64,000 nucleotides of DNA, taken from contig NC_091666.1 of NCBI RefSeq assembly GCF_042453785.1, forward strand, positions 27,238,501-27,302,500. Direction: 5' to 3'. The notes beneath the pieces were generated by a model. That model was not told the origin of the DNA, did not search any database, and saw only the letters and a program-made list of their open reading frames with translations. Shown piece by piece: positions 11,374-23,285 of the stretch; within the stretch, counting starts at the first letter, position 1, and every line of letters starts with the position of its first letter. A program made the translations under genes and the position numbers. Origin of the DNA: Malus domestica. Lineage: Eukaryota; Streptophyta; Magnoliopsida; Rosales; Rosaceae.

Positions 11374-12627
11374 TTATCCAACTGCCACATTCTCACCTTC
11401 CCCACCCTGCACCAGTCCCCCCAACTCCTCCTCTGCCTCACCGTCAACCGCCAGCCACCGTTCCATCGGCTTACACTTCATTTTGTGTCTCAGCTTCCAG
11501 TCCAGCGCTTGGCACCCACGCGAGCAATAATTCACCGTCCCGCAAACCGAGCACCTCCTAAACTCGTGCGGCCTCGTCTCCGGCCGCCCGCACCCCATGT
11601 GAGAGCACAGCCTCATACCCTGCCCCGCCGTCCACCGCCCCGACCCGAACCACTCCCTCATGAACCGGTTTGCGGGGTGGAACTCCGGTACGGGGACGTT
11701 GCATCCGTAGTCGCTCAGCAGAGGGCAGCTGACCAGCCCCGTCAGGCACGCGTAGAAGTGCTGGTAGTGGTGGGACCGCCACGCCGCGGAAGAACGTAGA
11801 ACGGACGCGAGCTCCCGTGCGTTGGCCTGGACCAGCAATCGGCGTCCCTCGGCGACGTTTTGCTTGACTCCGTAACCGTCCTGGAGGCAATGGCCGAGCT
11901 CGCGGAGTGCGTCGACGAGGCCGAGCGAAGCGGCTCGCGCGCAAAGAGCCACGCCGGCTCTTAAGTCCTTTCCTTTCTTCGAACAGCCACTGCCGTTAAA
12001 CTGAATCACCGCGAGCGAGTACAGCGCCGGCGCGTGGGATCTCATGGCGGCTTTCGCCATGAGCGAGGCCCCGCTCCCTCGGTTTTGTAAACAGTAAAAT
12101 CGGATCTGTAGCAACAAAAGCGCAAAATTATTTTTAAAATTACAAAAAAAAAAATTCAAATAAAAATAGATAAATTTAAGTGACTAACCATTCCGAGAGT
12201 GTAGGAGGCTTCGACGTTACCGGCGCCGACGCACCGTTTGAGAAACCGGTGAGCCGAATCGGACCAGTTTTTGGCCCGTATTGCGAATGCTTTTGGACCG
12301 GCATTTGATAACACCAGAGAGTGGAGTCCTAACCGGTTCAATCTCTTACACCTAAAATTTATATAATTTTCCAAAAATAAAAAATTAACACCTTCATCTA
12401 AACCAAGAGAAAAAAAAAAGAAAAAAGAAAAGAAATCCGAGTTCTCAAAGTGCTTACGTGATGAGGGCGCTGATGAGATCGGAAGGCGAGGAAGCGGAGG
12501 AGCTGAGCTTGCAGAGGATGAATACGACGAGATCGTCGGGCAAGCCGTCGAAGAAATCCGACTTCGCGGCGGTGGTCGAGCGCCGGGAGCTTCTGAGCCT
12601 TTTTATTTGCAGCGTCGCCGCCTCCAT
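11374..12627 (-). CDS. F-box protein with MYND zinc finger (At1g67340-like)
   Basis: Three exons on the minus strand (12627-12458, 12351-12189, 12105-11374), all with GT-AG borders and consistent phase, giving 354 aa. The N-terminus has a basic stretch, then an F-box (about residues 26-70, starting FFDGLPDDLVVFILCKL). The middle has Sel1-like helical repeats (about 120-205). A MYND finger covers about 278-322 with the pattern CxxxxC...CxxC...YCxxxCQxxxW...HKxxC. F-box proteins usually recruit targets to SCF ubiquitin ligases; the MYND finger is a protein-binding module. The architecture matches Arabidopsis At1g67340 and At5g50450. The third exon is unusually GC-rich for this window, which yields long but spurious frames on the other strand. 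It appears intact. Confidence 0.92.
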
Positions 12628-12773
12628 GTTTAGCTTTCTTCTTCTTCTTCTGCAGAACCTTCACATAATCCAAGCGCTCTCTCTCTCTATCTCTCTCTGC
12701 GTGTGGTTGTTTGGATGTTTGTGTGTTGTGAGAGCGTGGAGATAAAAGGCGTGAACGATGGCGTCGGGAGGGC

Positions 12774-12781
12774 CTTATATA
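12774..12781 (-). promoter_or_regulatory. TATA box of the F-box/MYND gene
   Basis: TATATAAG on the coding strand lies about 150 bp upstream of the ATG at 12627. The presumed leader between them holds a GA-rich tract (GAGAGAGA near 12680-12700), common in plant 5' leaders. Confidence 0.55.
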
Positions 12782-13805
12782 CAGCAAAAGACAAGCCAAT
12801 GCGTGGGGCCCGCAAGATTGATTTGAAGAGAATTAGTTATTAATTGATTGAGAGTTAAATAATGATATTAATTAATTAAATTAACTTTTAATTCTTGACT
12901 ACGTTTTTTATTTGATTTAATTTAATTTTTGAGAAAACTAATGAAAAGTGCTTGAAAACTTTGAGTTTTAAAGATGAGGACAAAATAAAGGATAAAATAA
13001 ATAGTATTATAATTGATTTTTTAGTGTAAAAATGTAATTTTTCGTTAAAATAAACAGTACCATAAGTTTTTTTATTAAAATTTCCTTAATTTTTTAGGTA
13101 GGAAATGCTCTACGGTTCTAGCGGTTCGAGGTGAGACGAAAGGACTGTTCAAAGGACTCATCGTGGACCCCGCCTGAGCTTCAGGCCAGCAGGTGCAGGC
13201 CCAGTCGCCGCCCGATTGTTCTGCCGAATTCACCTTCGAATCCTTTTTTTTTTTTTTTTTTTAATTTTTAAATTTATTTATTCATAATTCTCCTTGGAGT
13301 TATTGATAATTTCTAAAAAAAATAATTGAATAATATATGATAAAGCTCGGTTGAAGTGTTTTGCAATGGTTGAAGACGGTTTTGACTAAAATTATTTTGG
13401 GTTTCGAGATCATTTCAAGTTCTTTTTGAAAAAAAAATCAGTTCTGTACTTCTTACCGAAAGTATTTTAATTGTTTTTTTAAGATTCATTTACATTTTTA
13501 ATGAAGATTGATTGTAAAATATTTTTACCAAAATCGTTTTTTAATCATTTTAAAAAACCTACAAACGAATGTAATTCATCTAAACTATAGAGATGAGAGA
13601 GTTGAAAATGACGTAGTAGATTAAATAGAAAAATTATATCCACCACGGCATTCCACCACTTGCTAACAGCACTTCCATTGGCCTTAAACTTCCATGAAAC
13701 TTCCATGATAGATGGAATTGAAAGGTTCCATGTTAATTGGACCACTTTTCTAATACAAGCAAGCACTATATACTTCCGTGAAATTTTTATATTAACGTTT
13801 TATAA
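12782..13805. other. Intergenic DNA upstream of the F-box/MYND gene
   Basis: AT-rich sequence with a GC-richer patch at 13110-13230 and a T tract at 13243-13262. No coding signal was recognised. Confidence 0.45.
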
Positions 13806-13814
13806 TAAAACTTA

Positions 13815-15039
13815 GGGTAAAAGACTGTTTACTACCCTCATGTTTCGTGGTTTTCAACATTTAGTACATCAAGTTTTTTTTGTCTCAGATTCATACCTAA
13901 AATGTAAATTTTGGGACAGTCTCATACATCTGTTAGTCAAATTGTTAAGTTTTCTGTTAACTGTGATGTGACGCACTGACTGGGCACCACGTGTCATCCG
14001 AGTTTTTTTTATTTATTCTTTTTTCTTTTCTTCTTCTTCTTCCTCCGACTGCAACTTTCTTTTCTTTTTTCTTTTTTCTTTCTTTTCTTTTCTTCTTCCT
14101 TCTTCTTCTTCTTCCTCCGACTGCAATTTTTTTTTTTTTTTTTTTCTTCCTCCTTCTTCTTCTTCCTTCTTTCCTCCTTCCTTCCCTTTCTTCCCCTTCT
14201 TCCTTCTTCTTCCTTCTCATTCTTTTTCTTCTTCCTCTGAATCTAGGGAAGCTTTTTTTTTTTTTTTTTTTTTTTTTTCCTTCTTCTTCTTCTTCTTCTT
14301 CTTCTTATTCTTCCGAATCTACCCAGATTCAGTTTTTTCTTTCTTCTTCTTCTTCCTTCTTCTTCCTCCGAATCTGCCCAGATTCAGTTTTTTTTTTCTT
14401 CCTCCTTCTTCTCCTTCTTCCTTCCTCCTTCTTCCTTCCCTTCCTTCCCCTTCTTCCTTCCCCTTCTTCGTTCTTCTTCTTCTTCCTCCGAATCTGGGGG
14501 AAGATGAAAGTTTTTTTTTTCTTTTTTTTTTTTTGAGGAAGAAGAAGAAGAAGAAGAAGGAGGAGGAAGGAAGGAGGAGGAAGAAGGGGAAGGAAGAAGG
14601 AGAAGAAGGAGGAAGAAAAAAAAAAGGTTGCAGTCGGAGGAAGAAGAAGGAAGAAGAAGGAGGAAGAAGAAGAAGGAAAAAAAAAAAAAAAACAAACTTC
14701 CCCAGATTTCGGAGGAAGAAGAAGAAGAAGGAAGAAGGGGAAGGAAGAAGGAGGAAGAAAAAAAAGAAAAGAAAAGAAAGTTGCAGTCGGAGGAAGAAGA
14801 AGAAGAAGAAGGAAGAGGAAAAGAAAAGAAAGAAAAAAGAAAAAAGAAAAACGTGGATGACACGTGGCGCCCAATCAGTGCGTCACGTCACAGTTAACAG
14901 AAAACTTAACAGTTTGACTAACGGATGTATGAGACTGTCCCAAAATTTAGACTTTAGGTATGAATCTGAGACGAAAAAAACTTGATGTACTAAATGTTGA
15001 AAACCACAAAACATGATGGTAGTAAACAGTCTTTTACCC
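13815..15039. mobile_element. Foldback Mutator-like element with GAA/TTC core
   Basis: A 1225-bp element with a perfect 9-bp target duplication taaaactta (13806-13814 and 15040-15048). Its inverted termini begin GGGTAAAAGACTGTTTACTA and stay similar for about 190 bp (13815-14005 against 14850-15039). The interior is one long polypyrimidine arm (about 14006-14530) followed by a matching polypurine arm (about 14531-14850). Each arm is built from imperfect modules joining (TTC)n or (GAA)n runs to spacers related to 'cctccgactgcaa' and 'cctccgaatctgccca'. No transposase is encoded. The long low-complexity frames in the core are artefacts of the repeat. Confidence 0.88.
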
Positions 15040-15416
15040 TAAAACTTAATATGTACAAAACAATGTTGAAGCTTTTATTTCCTTCGAATTTTTAAAATGG
15101 TCGTATTCATCCTGATGTAGTACATGTTCTTTGTCAAATACTTGACTAGACATAACATCTAATTAAACTATTAGCTAATCAAAAACCATTTTTTGAAAAA
15201 ATTTAGGGCCTGTTTGGTATCATATTCGAAAATTTTCATCATTTCTTAAGAACATTTCTTGAAAATAATTTTCTTTAAGATTCAAAAATTTGATTGGTAT
15301 GTGATTTAAAAATTTTAAATTTACGACTTCAACTGGACAAAAAGATCCAAAAAGATGGGTCGCAGGAGAGGGAGAAAGATGAGAGAGGAGTAAAGAAAGT
15401 AAAAGATGATTAGAAA

Positions 15417-17924
15417 TGACACACCCCGTCCCGAAGGAGGGCATGCTGGCCGTCACGTGAGAGTGACGTAACCATTTACACAGTCCGTAAGCTTTAAAGA
15501 TACAATTTCTAAGATATAACTCCCGATGGTGAATCCTACTTTTGTGAATTCTGTCAGAACACCGATGGATTCCTCGTGGCCACCAAAGCTCTGCTAACTT
15601 GAACCTGGAGGGGCGAAAAACAAAATTGAGTGGGTCAGTAAAACATAGTTTTTTCGAAAACTTTTCATTTAAAACATTTCTAACCCCTCGCTGTAAAACC
15701 TGTATACTTCCCCAGAAAAATAGTATATAAACATATATATACACATATCATCAAAACTCAGCTCATATCCATCAACATAACATATCAGAAATAATATGCC
15801 ACGCCATGCCAAATATAATTAGAAATGCATCGATATCCATCAGGTGAAATAATAAATCAACCGGAGACCCTACAATGGTCCTGTACGGCTGATTCTAAAG
15901 CTCAACATCCCACTCAGCCGGAGTCATCACAGTGACCTATACGGCCCTGCCGGAGTCACCAACTGTGACCTGTACGGCACTACACTGCACATCACTCGGA
16001 ACTACGTATAGTAGTTTGTACGATGAAAGGTGTATAAATACGCTCTAGTGCTTCTCTCATCAATCATCAGCGCGCATAACTAAGGTCACCCACTAGTCGG
16101 AATCACATCTAGTGATCTATACGACTAGCATGTCGGAACCCTCACATGGTCTGTACGACATCCACCTACTTGGATCCAAGACGAGCGTGCGGTCTGGTGA
16201 ATAATAATATAAGCACTAACACCTAGGGTGCAGGTTATGAGCTTTCAATGCAATTCTCATAAAATAACTCATCTGAATAATATAAAAACTCACATGTGCG
16301 TCCACCGCGTCAATTAACATATATAAGCATCAATTATCAAACTAAATATCTCAACATTTGCATGCATGGCAATTTAAATCATAATTTTCATATAAACGCA
16401 TTTTCTGGGAAAAACAGTTGTATATAGGTAATACGAAAACAAAACTGCCCACTCACCTGGAGTTCGCCCAACAATTCCATAGCACAATATGTCAAGGCGT
16501 CATGACAATCGGCGCCTAAAACAATAATCAAATCAATTCTCAGAAATCATATCGATAGAATATATAACTTATATACAACACGTCACTATGCAGTTCGATC
16601 CGGAAGATCTGCAACTCAGATTTCAAATCCATAACTTCCAGAGGTCCACAATATACCTCTAGGACAACTTCCTAAAATTTCATTACCATCCAACGTCGGA
16701 TCTCTGTCAATTTCCAGAACTAAGTGACGGTTAACATTCTATTTTATGAACTTACAACTCCAATTTCGGAAGATCCGTAACTCGGATTCCCAATCCGTAA
16801 GTTCCTATAATCCTTAAATATTACGTATTACAACGTATCAAAGTTTGGTGACGATCCAACGGTCGGATCATCAATTCACGTTTTCGCCTAACCACGAATC
16901 GTACCCAACTTAGGTTCAATTACTCAATTTACGTCCATCACTTAACAAAACTGAACCTAGAACCTTAAACACATGATAAAAATGACATTGGCAGGCCATT
17001 GGCCACGTGCCGCCGCACGGGCCGCCGCGGTGAATACTAAATAAACGTTATTTAAAGCATATAACCAACAATTCTCAATAATTTCTCATACGGTGCTCAA
17101 TTTGGGTATATGAATATACCACAGTGACCTACTCGACGTCACGGACGTCGACATATTTTTAAAATAATTTTTGGGCTTGTCACGCGCCCCCACGCGCCGT
17201 GGGTGGCACGAACCTACGCGCCCCCACGCGCGTCTTCTTCTTCAGCCAGTCGCCGGACTGGTTTTTCCGGTGGCCGGATTCCGGTGAATTTTCAAATGCT
17301 TCGTTCTTCTTCGTTTCTCAACCATTTTCTTCGAATTTTATATCAAAATGAAGCCCTAAACATGTAGTTTCACGCTATACTACTTTAAGGCTCTAAAAAT
17401 CACGAAATCTCACCAGAAAAATTCCAAGAAAACCGGCCAAAGTTGAACCCCATGATCCTGACGTCCAAAACCTTTAAACGAAGCACTCCGAGCTTTCTTA
17501 GGACCTCACTAAGCTCACTATAAGCTTAGAATTCCCTAAAAATCAAGAATTTACGTGTGCATGAACAATGTCATAAAATGGGAGTTCGGGTTCCACGTGA
17601 TTCCGAGGGTTTCACTTCCTAAAACTAGTACCATTCAACTCAGAACATCAAAAGGATGAAGAATCTCACCTTTTTAACGTCGATCCGTGGTGATTTGGAG
17701 GGTTGGTGCTTCGTCCGTACGTTCGAGGGGCAGATAGACCGAATGGGGAAGAGAGAGAGAGACATCATGGGGAAGGAGAGAGAGAGGTTGGACTGAGTGT
17801 ATGTGTGTGTGGTCCATCCCAAAACCATCACCATCCATTTCTTGCCTAATTCCCTAAGTGACATCGAGGGTAGCATCGACAATTCACGTCCTCGATATAA
17901 ATATTTTTGGTACGGGCTGTGACA
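15417..17924 (-). repeat. 3' LTR (complete) of the gypsy element
   Basis: A 2508-bp LTR. On the minus strand it begins TGTCACAGCCCGTACC and ends GGGGTGTGTCA. Part of it (about 15860-16160) contains tandem variants of a short unit related to 'gtgacctgtacggc'. The stretch 16683-17924 matches the partial 5' LTR at 20266-21508 with few differences, so the insertion is not very old. Confidence 0.88.
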
Positions 17925-17936
17925 ATCTCCCCTCCT
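17925..17936 (-). other. Polypurine tract
   Basis: AGGAGGGGAGAT on the minus strand directly abuts the TGTCACA start of the 3' LTR. This is the usual priming site for plus-strand DNA synthesis, and it fixes the orientation of the element. Confidence 0.75.
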
Positions 17937-18142
17937 TATAGAATTTCATCCCCGAAATTCCCACACCAAATAAACCGCTTAATACCCATAGAATAACCTT
18001 GGGTACATCTTTCTCATTCGATCTTCCGTCTCCCAAGTAGCTTCTTCTACTGAATGATTCCTCCACAATACTTTCACCAAGCTCCATCAAGTATCGTCAC
18101 CGGCTCCTCATCGTAACACAAATCGAGGTTAAACTCTAAGGG

Positions 18143-20265
18143 TTACAGAGGGATCACATGCGACGGATTTGTAACATAATGTCGAAGCACCGAAATGCGA
18201 AACACATTATGTACGCTGGGCAGCTCTGACGGCAATTCAAGCCTGCAAGCAACTTCACCGACTCGCTCGGTGATCTGATAAGGTCCGGTGTACCTAGGAC
18301 TCAACTTACCTTTCTTTCCAAATCGAACAACACCTCGCCATGGTGATAACTTCATAAATACCTAATCACTTGCCTTGTACACTCAATCAAAAATAATATT
18401 CACTGGAACTCCATGATACTTCACGATCTTCGTGATGAACAACTTAGCCAATTTATTCAGGGGATACTTTTCTCTCCCAGGAATGAAGTGCGCCAACTCG
18501 GTAAGTCGATCTACAACCAACCAGAGGCCATCATAACCGTTCCGTGTACGGGGAGGCTTGTACACAAAATCCCTAATGACATTTTCCATTCCACTGTGTA
18601 ACGGAAAGTGGCTGCATCAATCCCAACAGTCTTTTCCTTTCTGCTTGACCTGCTGACCAACTGCACAACTACGGGCCTATTTTGCAATTTCTCTTTTTAT
18701 ACCTGGCCAATAGTAAAATGGCCTAGTGGTATGATACATCTTAGCATCTCCTGGATTCATCGCGTAAGCTGAAATATGTGCTCCGTCCAAACTCACTTTC
18801 TTAATTCCTTACATTAGGCACATATAACTAGTTACTTGCATAAACATGCCATTTGATTCTCTAACTTTAAGGTATTCCTTTTTCCCTTCAATCCTTGCCT
18901 CGATTAGTCCCTGAATTTCTTCGTCAATCCTCTGGGCATCGAGTACACGATCCAATAAAATTGGCCTAATTTTTGAAAGTTCGCACGTAAGGCTTCTACT
19001 CGATGTTCACCTTTAACTTCGCTCCAATACAACACAATTTAGTAAGAAAAGGAACATGACAAGTATACCAAGCATTAATTCTCACTGGAGTCTTCCTACC
19101 AGTACATCAGCCACAACATTTGTACGATCACCCTGGTCGTGCAATCATAATCACTAAGCAACTCAATCCACCTTTGTTGCCTAAGATTAAGATCCTTCCG
19201 AGTAAACAGATATTGGGGACTCTTATGATTCGTAGAAATCTTACACTTTTCTTCATAAGGATAATGTCTCCCAATCTTCCCAGCAAAGATGATAGTTGTT
19301 AATTCCAAATCACGAGTAGAGTAATTTATCTCATGAGGTTTCCATTTGTCGCGGAGCATAGACAATTACCTTAACACTTCTATTTTAACACATCCAATAC
19401 CATTCAAAGAAGCCTCATTAAAAACCTCATAATTACCGTTATCGTCTTGAAATGGTAAAACATACGCATGAGTGAGGAAATACCGCAACTGTTGAAAACT
19501 TTACTCACAATTTCCTTCCCACTCAAACTTAACCTCTTTCCTTATCAATCTCGTCAATGGCAAGGTAATAACTGAAAAACCTTCAACAAACCATCTATAA
19601 CACCCTGCTAAGCCAAGAAAATTCCAAACTTCAGCCACGGTTCGCGGTTGCTCCAAATTCTCAATCGCTGCTACCTTTTAAAAATTCACTCGAATACCTT
19701 AAGCATATAAAACACATTTTATAATTGTTGTTTGATTCATACCACATTGACATTTGCTAAACTTAGCATACAATCGACGTTCCTCCAATCTTTGCAACAC
19801 CAACTCAAAATATCTAACATGCTCTGCTCTAGGCTTAGAGTATCCCAGGGTATCGTCAATGAAAACAATAACGAACCTGTCAAGATATTCTTGGAAAACT
19901 TCATCCATCAACTTATAAAACAGCAAGAGTATCCGAATAGCATCACCGAAAACTCATAAAGACCATAATGAGTAAAAAAAAAAAACAATCTTAGGAACAA
20001 CATCACTCTTAATCTTCAATTGGAAATAACCAGACCTCAAGTCAATCTTAGATAATACACAGGCACCTCTGAGCTGATCGAATAATCATCAGTACGCACA
20101 ATGGATAACGGTTCTCAATCGTTACCCAATTCCATTGCCTATAATTAATGCATAGTCTTCATTGTCCACCTTCTTCCTCACAGTTAAACTTGGGTTCTCA
20201 AGGTGACATGCTAGGTTGAATGGAACCTTTATCAATCAATTCTGTAACCAAAATTTTTAATTCCC
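18143..20265 (-). pseudogene. Remnant gypsy pol (RT, RNase H, integrase)
   Basis: Broken pieces read on the minus strand. Reverse transcriptase is at about 20265-19699, including a FVIVFIDDTLGYS block where FxDD marks the catalytic aspartates. RNase H-like sequence is at 19365-19096 (STRDLELTTIIFA, then RHYPYEEKCKISTNHKSPQYLF). Integrase core is at 18589-18383 (DGLWLVVDRLTELAHFIP). The integrase C-terminal part is at 18355-18143 (GKLSPRYTGPYQITERVGEVAYRL-like, ending VFRISVLRHY). Stops and frameshifts occur throughout. The sequence upstream of RT joins directly to the LTR near 20265, which marks an internal deletion. Confidence 0.85.
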
Positions 20266-21508
20266 TTACCATCCAACGGTCGGATCTCCGTCAATTTCTA
20301 GAACTAAGTGACGGTTAACATTCTATTTTATGAACTTACAACTCCAATTCCGGAAGATCCGTAACTCGGATTCCCAATCCGTAAGTTCCTATAATCCTTA
20401 AATATTACGTATTACAACGTATCAAAGTTTGGTGACGATCCAACGGTCGGATCGTCAATTCACGTTTTCGCCTAACCACGAATCGTACCCAACTTAGGTT
20501 CAATTACTCAATTTACGTCCATCACTTAACAAAACTGAACCTAGAACCTTAAACACATGATAAAAATGACATTGGCGGGCCATTGGCCACTCGCCGCCGC
20601 ACGGGCCGCCGCGGTGAATACTAAATAAACATTATTTAAAGCATATAACCAACAATTCTCAATAATTTCTCATACGGTGCTCAATTTGGGTATATGAATA
20701 TACCACTGTAACCTACTCGACGTCACGGACGTCGACATATTTTTAAAATAGTTTTTGGGCTTGTCACGCACCCCCACGCGCCGTGGGTGGCACGGACATA
20801 CGCGCCCCCACGCGCGTCTTCTTCCTCAGCCAGTCGCCGGACTGGTTTTTCCGGTGGCCGGATTCCGGCGAATTTTCAAATGCTTCGTTCTCCTTCGTTT
20901 CTCAACCATTTTCTTCGAATTTTATATCAAAATGAAGCCCTAAACATGTAGTTTCACGCTATACTACTTTAAGGCTCTAAAAATCACGAAATCTCACCGG
21001 AAAAATTCCAAGAAAACCGGCCAAAGTCGAACCCCATGATCCCGACGTCCAAAACCTTCAAACGAAGCACTCCGAGCTTCCTTAGGACCTCACTAAGCTC
21101 ACTATAAGCTTAGAATTCCCTGAAAATCAAGAATTTACGTGTGCATGAACAGTGTCATAAAATGGGAGTTCGGGTTCCACGTGATTCCGAGGGTTTCACT
21201 TCCTAAAACTAGTACCATTCAACTCAGAACATCAAAAGGATGAAGAATCTCACCTTTTTAACGTCGATCCGTGGTGATTTGGAGGGTTGGTGCTTCGTCC
21301 GTACGTTCGAGAGGGAGAGAAACTGAACGGGGAAGAGAGAGAGAGACAGCACGGGGAAGGAGAGAGAGAGCTTGGACTGAGTGTATGTGTGTGTGGTCCA
21401 TCCCAAAACCATCACCATCCATTTCTTGCCTAATTCCCTAAGTGACATCGAGGGTAGCATCGACAATTCACGTCCTCGATATAAATATTTTTGGTACAGG
21501 TTGTGACA
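20266..21508 (-). repeat. 5' LTR (truncated) of the gypsy element
   Basis: A 1243-bp copy of the outer part of the LTR. In minus-strand terms it keeps U3 but has lost its downstream half, the primer-binding site, gag and protease. The breakpoint at about 20265 falls next to an RT segment reading ELKILVTELIDKGSIQPS, which resembles the start of the RT domain. Confidence 0.85.
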
Positions 21509-22454
21509 AGAAAGATGAGAGAGGAGTAAAGAAAATAAAAGATGATTAGAGGAAAGAGAAAGAAAAGAGAGGATCGGAGGAGATAGAGAGGAAGAAGAGT
21601 AACAGAAATAACTGAGATAATGAAGAGAGATAATTGGAGGAAAAACGAAAAAGATAATAAAAAAAAAAGAGGAGGAGAGAGAAAGAAGAAAAGAGAGAGA
21701 AATAGATTTGGAGTGAGAGGGGAGGAATGAGAGAAAAGAAATGAGTTAGTTTAAGTTTAAAAACTCTATAAACTTTCTTTTTGTGTTTTTAGATAATAGA
21801 CTATATTTTAAAGTTATTTTTTAGTTCAGTTTTTGAAAAAACTTGAAAATTGTTTTTGAATTAAAAAAGTTGGATTCAAGTAGAATACCAAACAAGCCTT
21901 AGGTTTGCAAACATTTTTTTTTCTTTTTGACAAGTCATTTGAAAAGTCTCCTTATATAATATTTAGTTTAATTTAAACATCTAATTAGACTAAATATATG
22001 GTTTGGAAGCTATATACTTTTTTTCTACAATTATCCTTGTTTTGGAATTGGGAAGTGATTAGATTCAATCTACAAGGATGGTCAAAATATATAACACTTG
22101 GACACCATTGGAATTTTTTTCATCGAAAATAAGGATCAGCCAATGGCTTTGTTACAATAGCCCACCCTTTCGGGGAGCCAGAAAGACTCACAGAAGCATT
22201 TCAGCCTCCCTCCGACCACCATTAGATTTTTAACATCCAGTTTAGTTTTATAGTTAAGAAAACAAATCCATTTGTTAAGAAAAAACAATTCCATTGTTAG
22301 GAAAAAAACAAATCCATGTTTATAGTTGACTAAAATGTTATTTGCGCGTATTTCGTTTTTATTGCAACTGGATAAAGAAAATAATAATAATTTAGGATAT
22401 GTTCACTTCGTGTGATGATAAGAATGAATGAGTATAGAATAAGTTGTCTGTTTT

Positions 22455-23285
22455 AGAGCATCTCCAATGGAAATGTCAAATGATAATTTGATGACTGACG
22501 TGACAATGTCAAATTTTCTCTTTTTCCAGTTGGTGTGTTTTTATTTATTTATTATTATTTTTAATGATATTTGTAGGACCCATTTTAAAAAGAAATCAAT
22601 TAAAATAATTTTCAAGATCTATGAGCTCGTTTGGATGTGCTTTTAAAATAACTGAAAGCGCTTTTGGTGAAAATATTTTTGGAAACAATCCTTAGTAAAA
22701 ATGCTTATAAATCCTAGAGAAACAATTAAAGTGATTCGTGGAAGAAGCACATAACTGGTGCTTCTTGTAGAAAGCACTTAAAGTGCTTTTGGAATATAAA
22801 AACATTTTCTCTAAAAGCGCTTTCAGTCATTTTAAAAGTACATCTAAACGAGATATAGTAATGGGACCCACATAATAAAATAATTAAAAATTATTTGACA
22901 TCACATTTTCTCAGGCTATCTCCAAAGGAGATTTCAAATCCTATGTGGATTGACATATGAATTTTTATATGTCAAATTTAACATATGAGAAAAGGTGATG
23001 TCAAATAATTTTTAATTATTTTATTGTGTGATTCCCATTTATGCACCAATTATAGATCTTGAAACTTTATTGTAATTGATTTCTTTTTAAAATGGGTTCT
23101 ACAAATATAATTTATAACAAAAAAAAAATCGGTTGAAATGAGAAAAAAATCTGACATTGCCACGTCAGCCATCAAATTAAAATTTGATATTTACCTTTTG
23201 ACATCTCCATTGGAGACGTTCCTACTTTCAAATTTGATTACATGACATTTCACTTAGAATTTGACATCTCCTTTGGAGATAATCT
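22455..23285. mobile_element. Compound foldback MITE with 'catctccaatgg' ends
   Basis: The left end starts GAGCATCTCCAATGGAAATG. Near 23219 the right end, reverse complemented, contains GTCTCCAATGGAGATGTCAA. Inner blocks pair too: 'gacccattttaaaaagaaat' on the left matches the inverse of 'atttctttttaaaatgggtt' on the right. A second set of arms (about 22917 and 23285) has the related 'tctccaaaggagat' motif, so two related elements or a rearranged one overlap here. No target duplication is clear. Confidence 0.6.
22621..22857. mobile_element. Nested foldback MITE with 'gctcgtttgga' ends
   Basis: The left arm reads CTCGTTTGGATGTGCTTTTA and the right arm, reverse complemented, reads CTCGTTTAGATGTACTTTTA. 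The arms match for over 40 bp, to an 'aaagcgctttt' core. It interrupts the compound element at 22455-23285, so it is the younger insertion. The target duplication is not clear. Confidence 0.65.

Larger units (their letters stand above)
15417..21508 (-). mobile_element. Decayed Ty3/gypsy LTR retrotransposon
   Basis: The element lies on the minus strand. A complete LTR covers 15417-17924 (2508 bp, TG..CA ends on each strand), followed by a polypurine tract beside it and remnants of pol, then a partial LTR at about 20266-21508. The target duplication is agaaa (15412-15416 and 21509-21513). Pol order on the minus strand is reverse transcriptase, RNase H, integrase, which is the gypsy order. Gag, protease, the primer-binding site and about half of the 5' LTR are missing. 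All frames carry stops, so it cannot move by itself. Confidence 0.9.
15206..21898. mobile_element. Tourist-like (PIF/Harbinger) element split by an LTR retrotransposon
   Basis: The left end starts GGGCCTGTTTGGTATCATAT and the right end, reverse complemented, starts GGCTTGTTTGGTATTCTACT. TTA flanks both sides (15203-15205 and 21899-21901), the 3-bp duplication expected for PIF/Harbinger elements. After removing the retrotransposon (15417-21508), the host element is about 600 bp and has a GA-rich interior. A unit of about 39 bp (starting agaaagatgagagagg) occurs at about 15374-15411 and again at 21509-21550, which suggests a tandem repeat in the element before the retrotransposon landed. Confidence 0.72.

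Noticed and set aside
11485-11944. Long frames opposite to, or out of phase with, the F-box/MYND gene
   Set aside because: They are shadows of its GC-rich third exon.
13957-14985. Several long open frames on both strands (for example 13991-14536 and 14329-14874)
   Set aside because: They consist of runs of F, S, L, K, E and R produced by the TTC/GAA repeat; open in several frames at once, so not proteins.
18413-18601. Plus-strand frame across the retrotransposon
   Set aside because: Shadow of the minus-strand integrase remnant.
15374-21551. A direct repeat of about 40 bp at the retrotransposon borders as a giant target duplication
   Set aside because: The LTR ends are flanked by a correct 5-bp duplication (agaaa); the longer repeat fits a tandem repeat that already existed.
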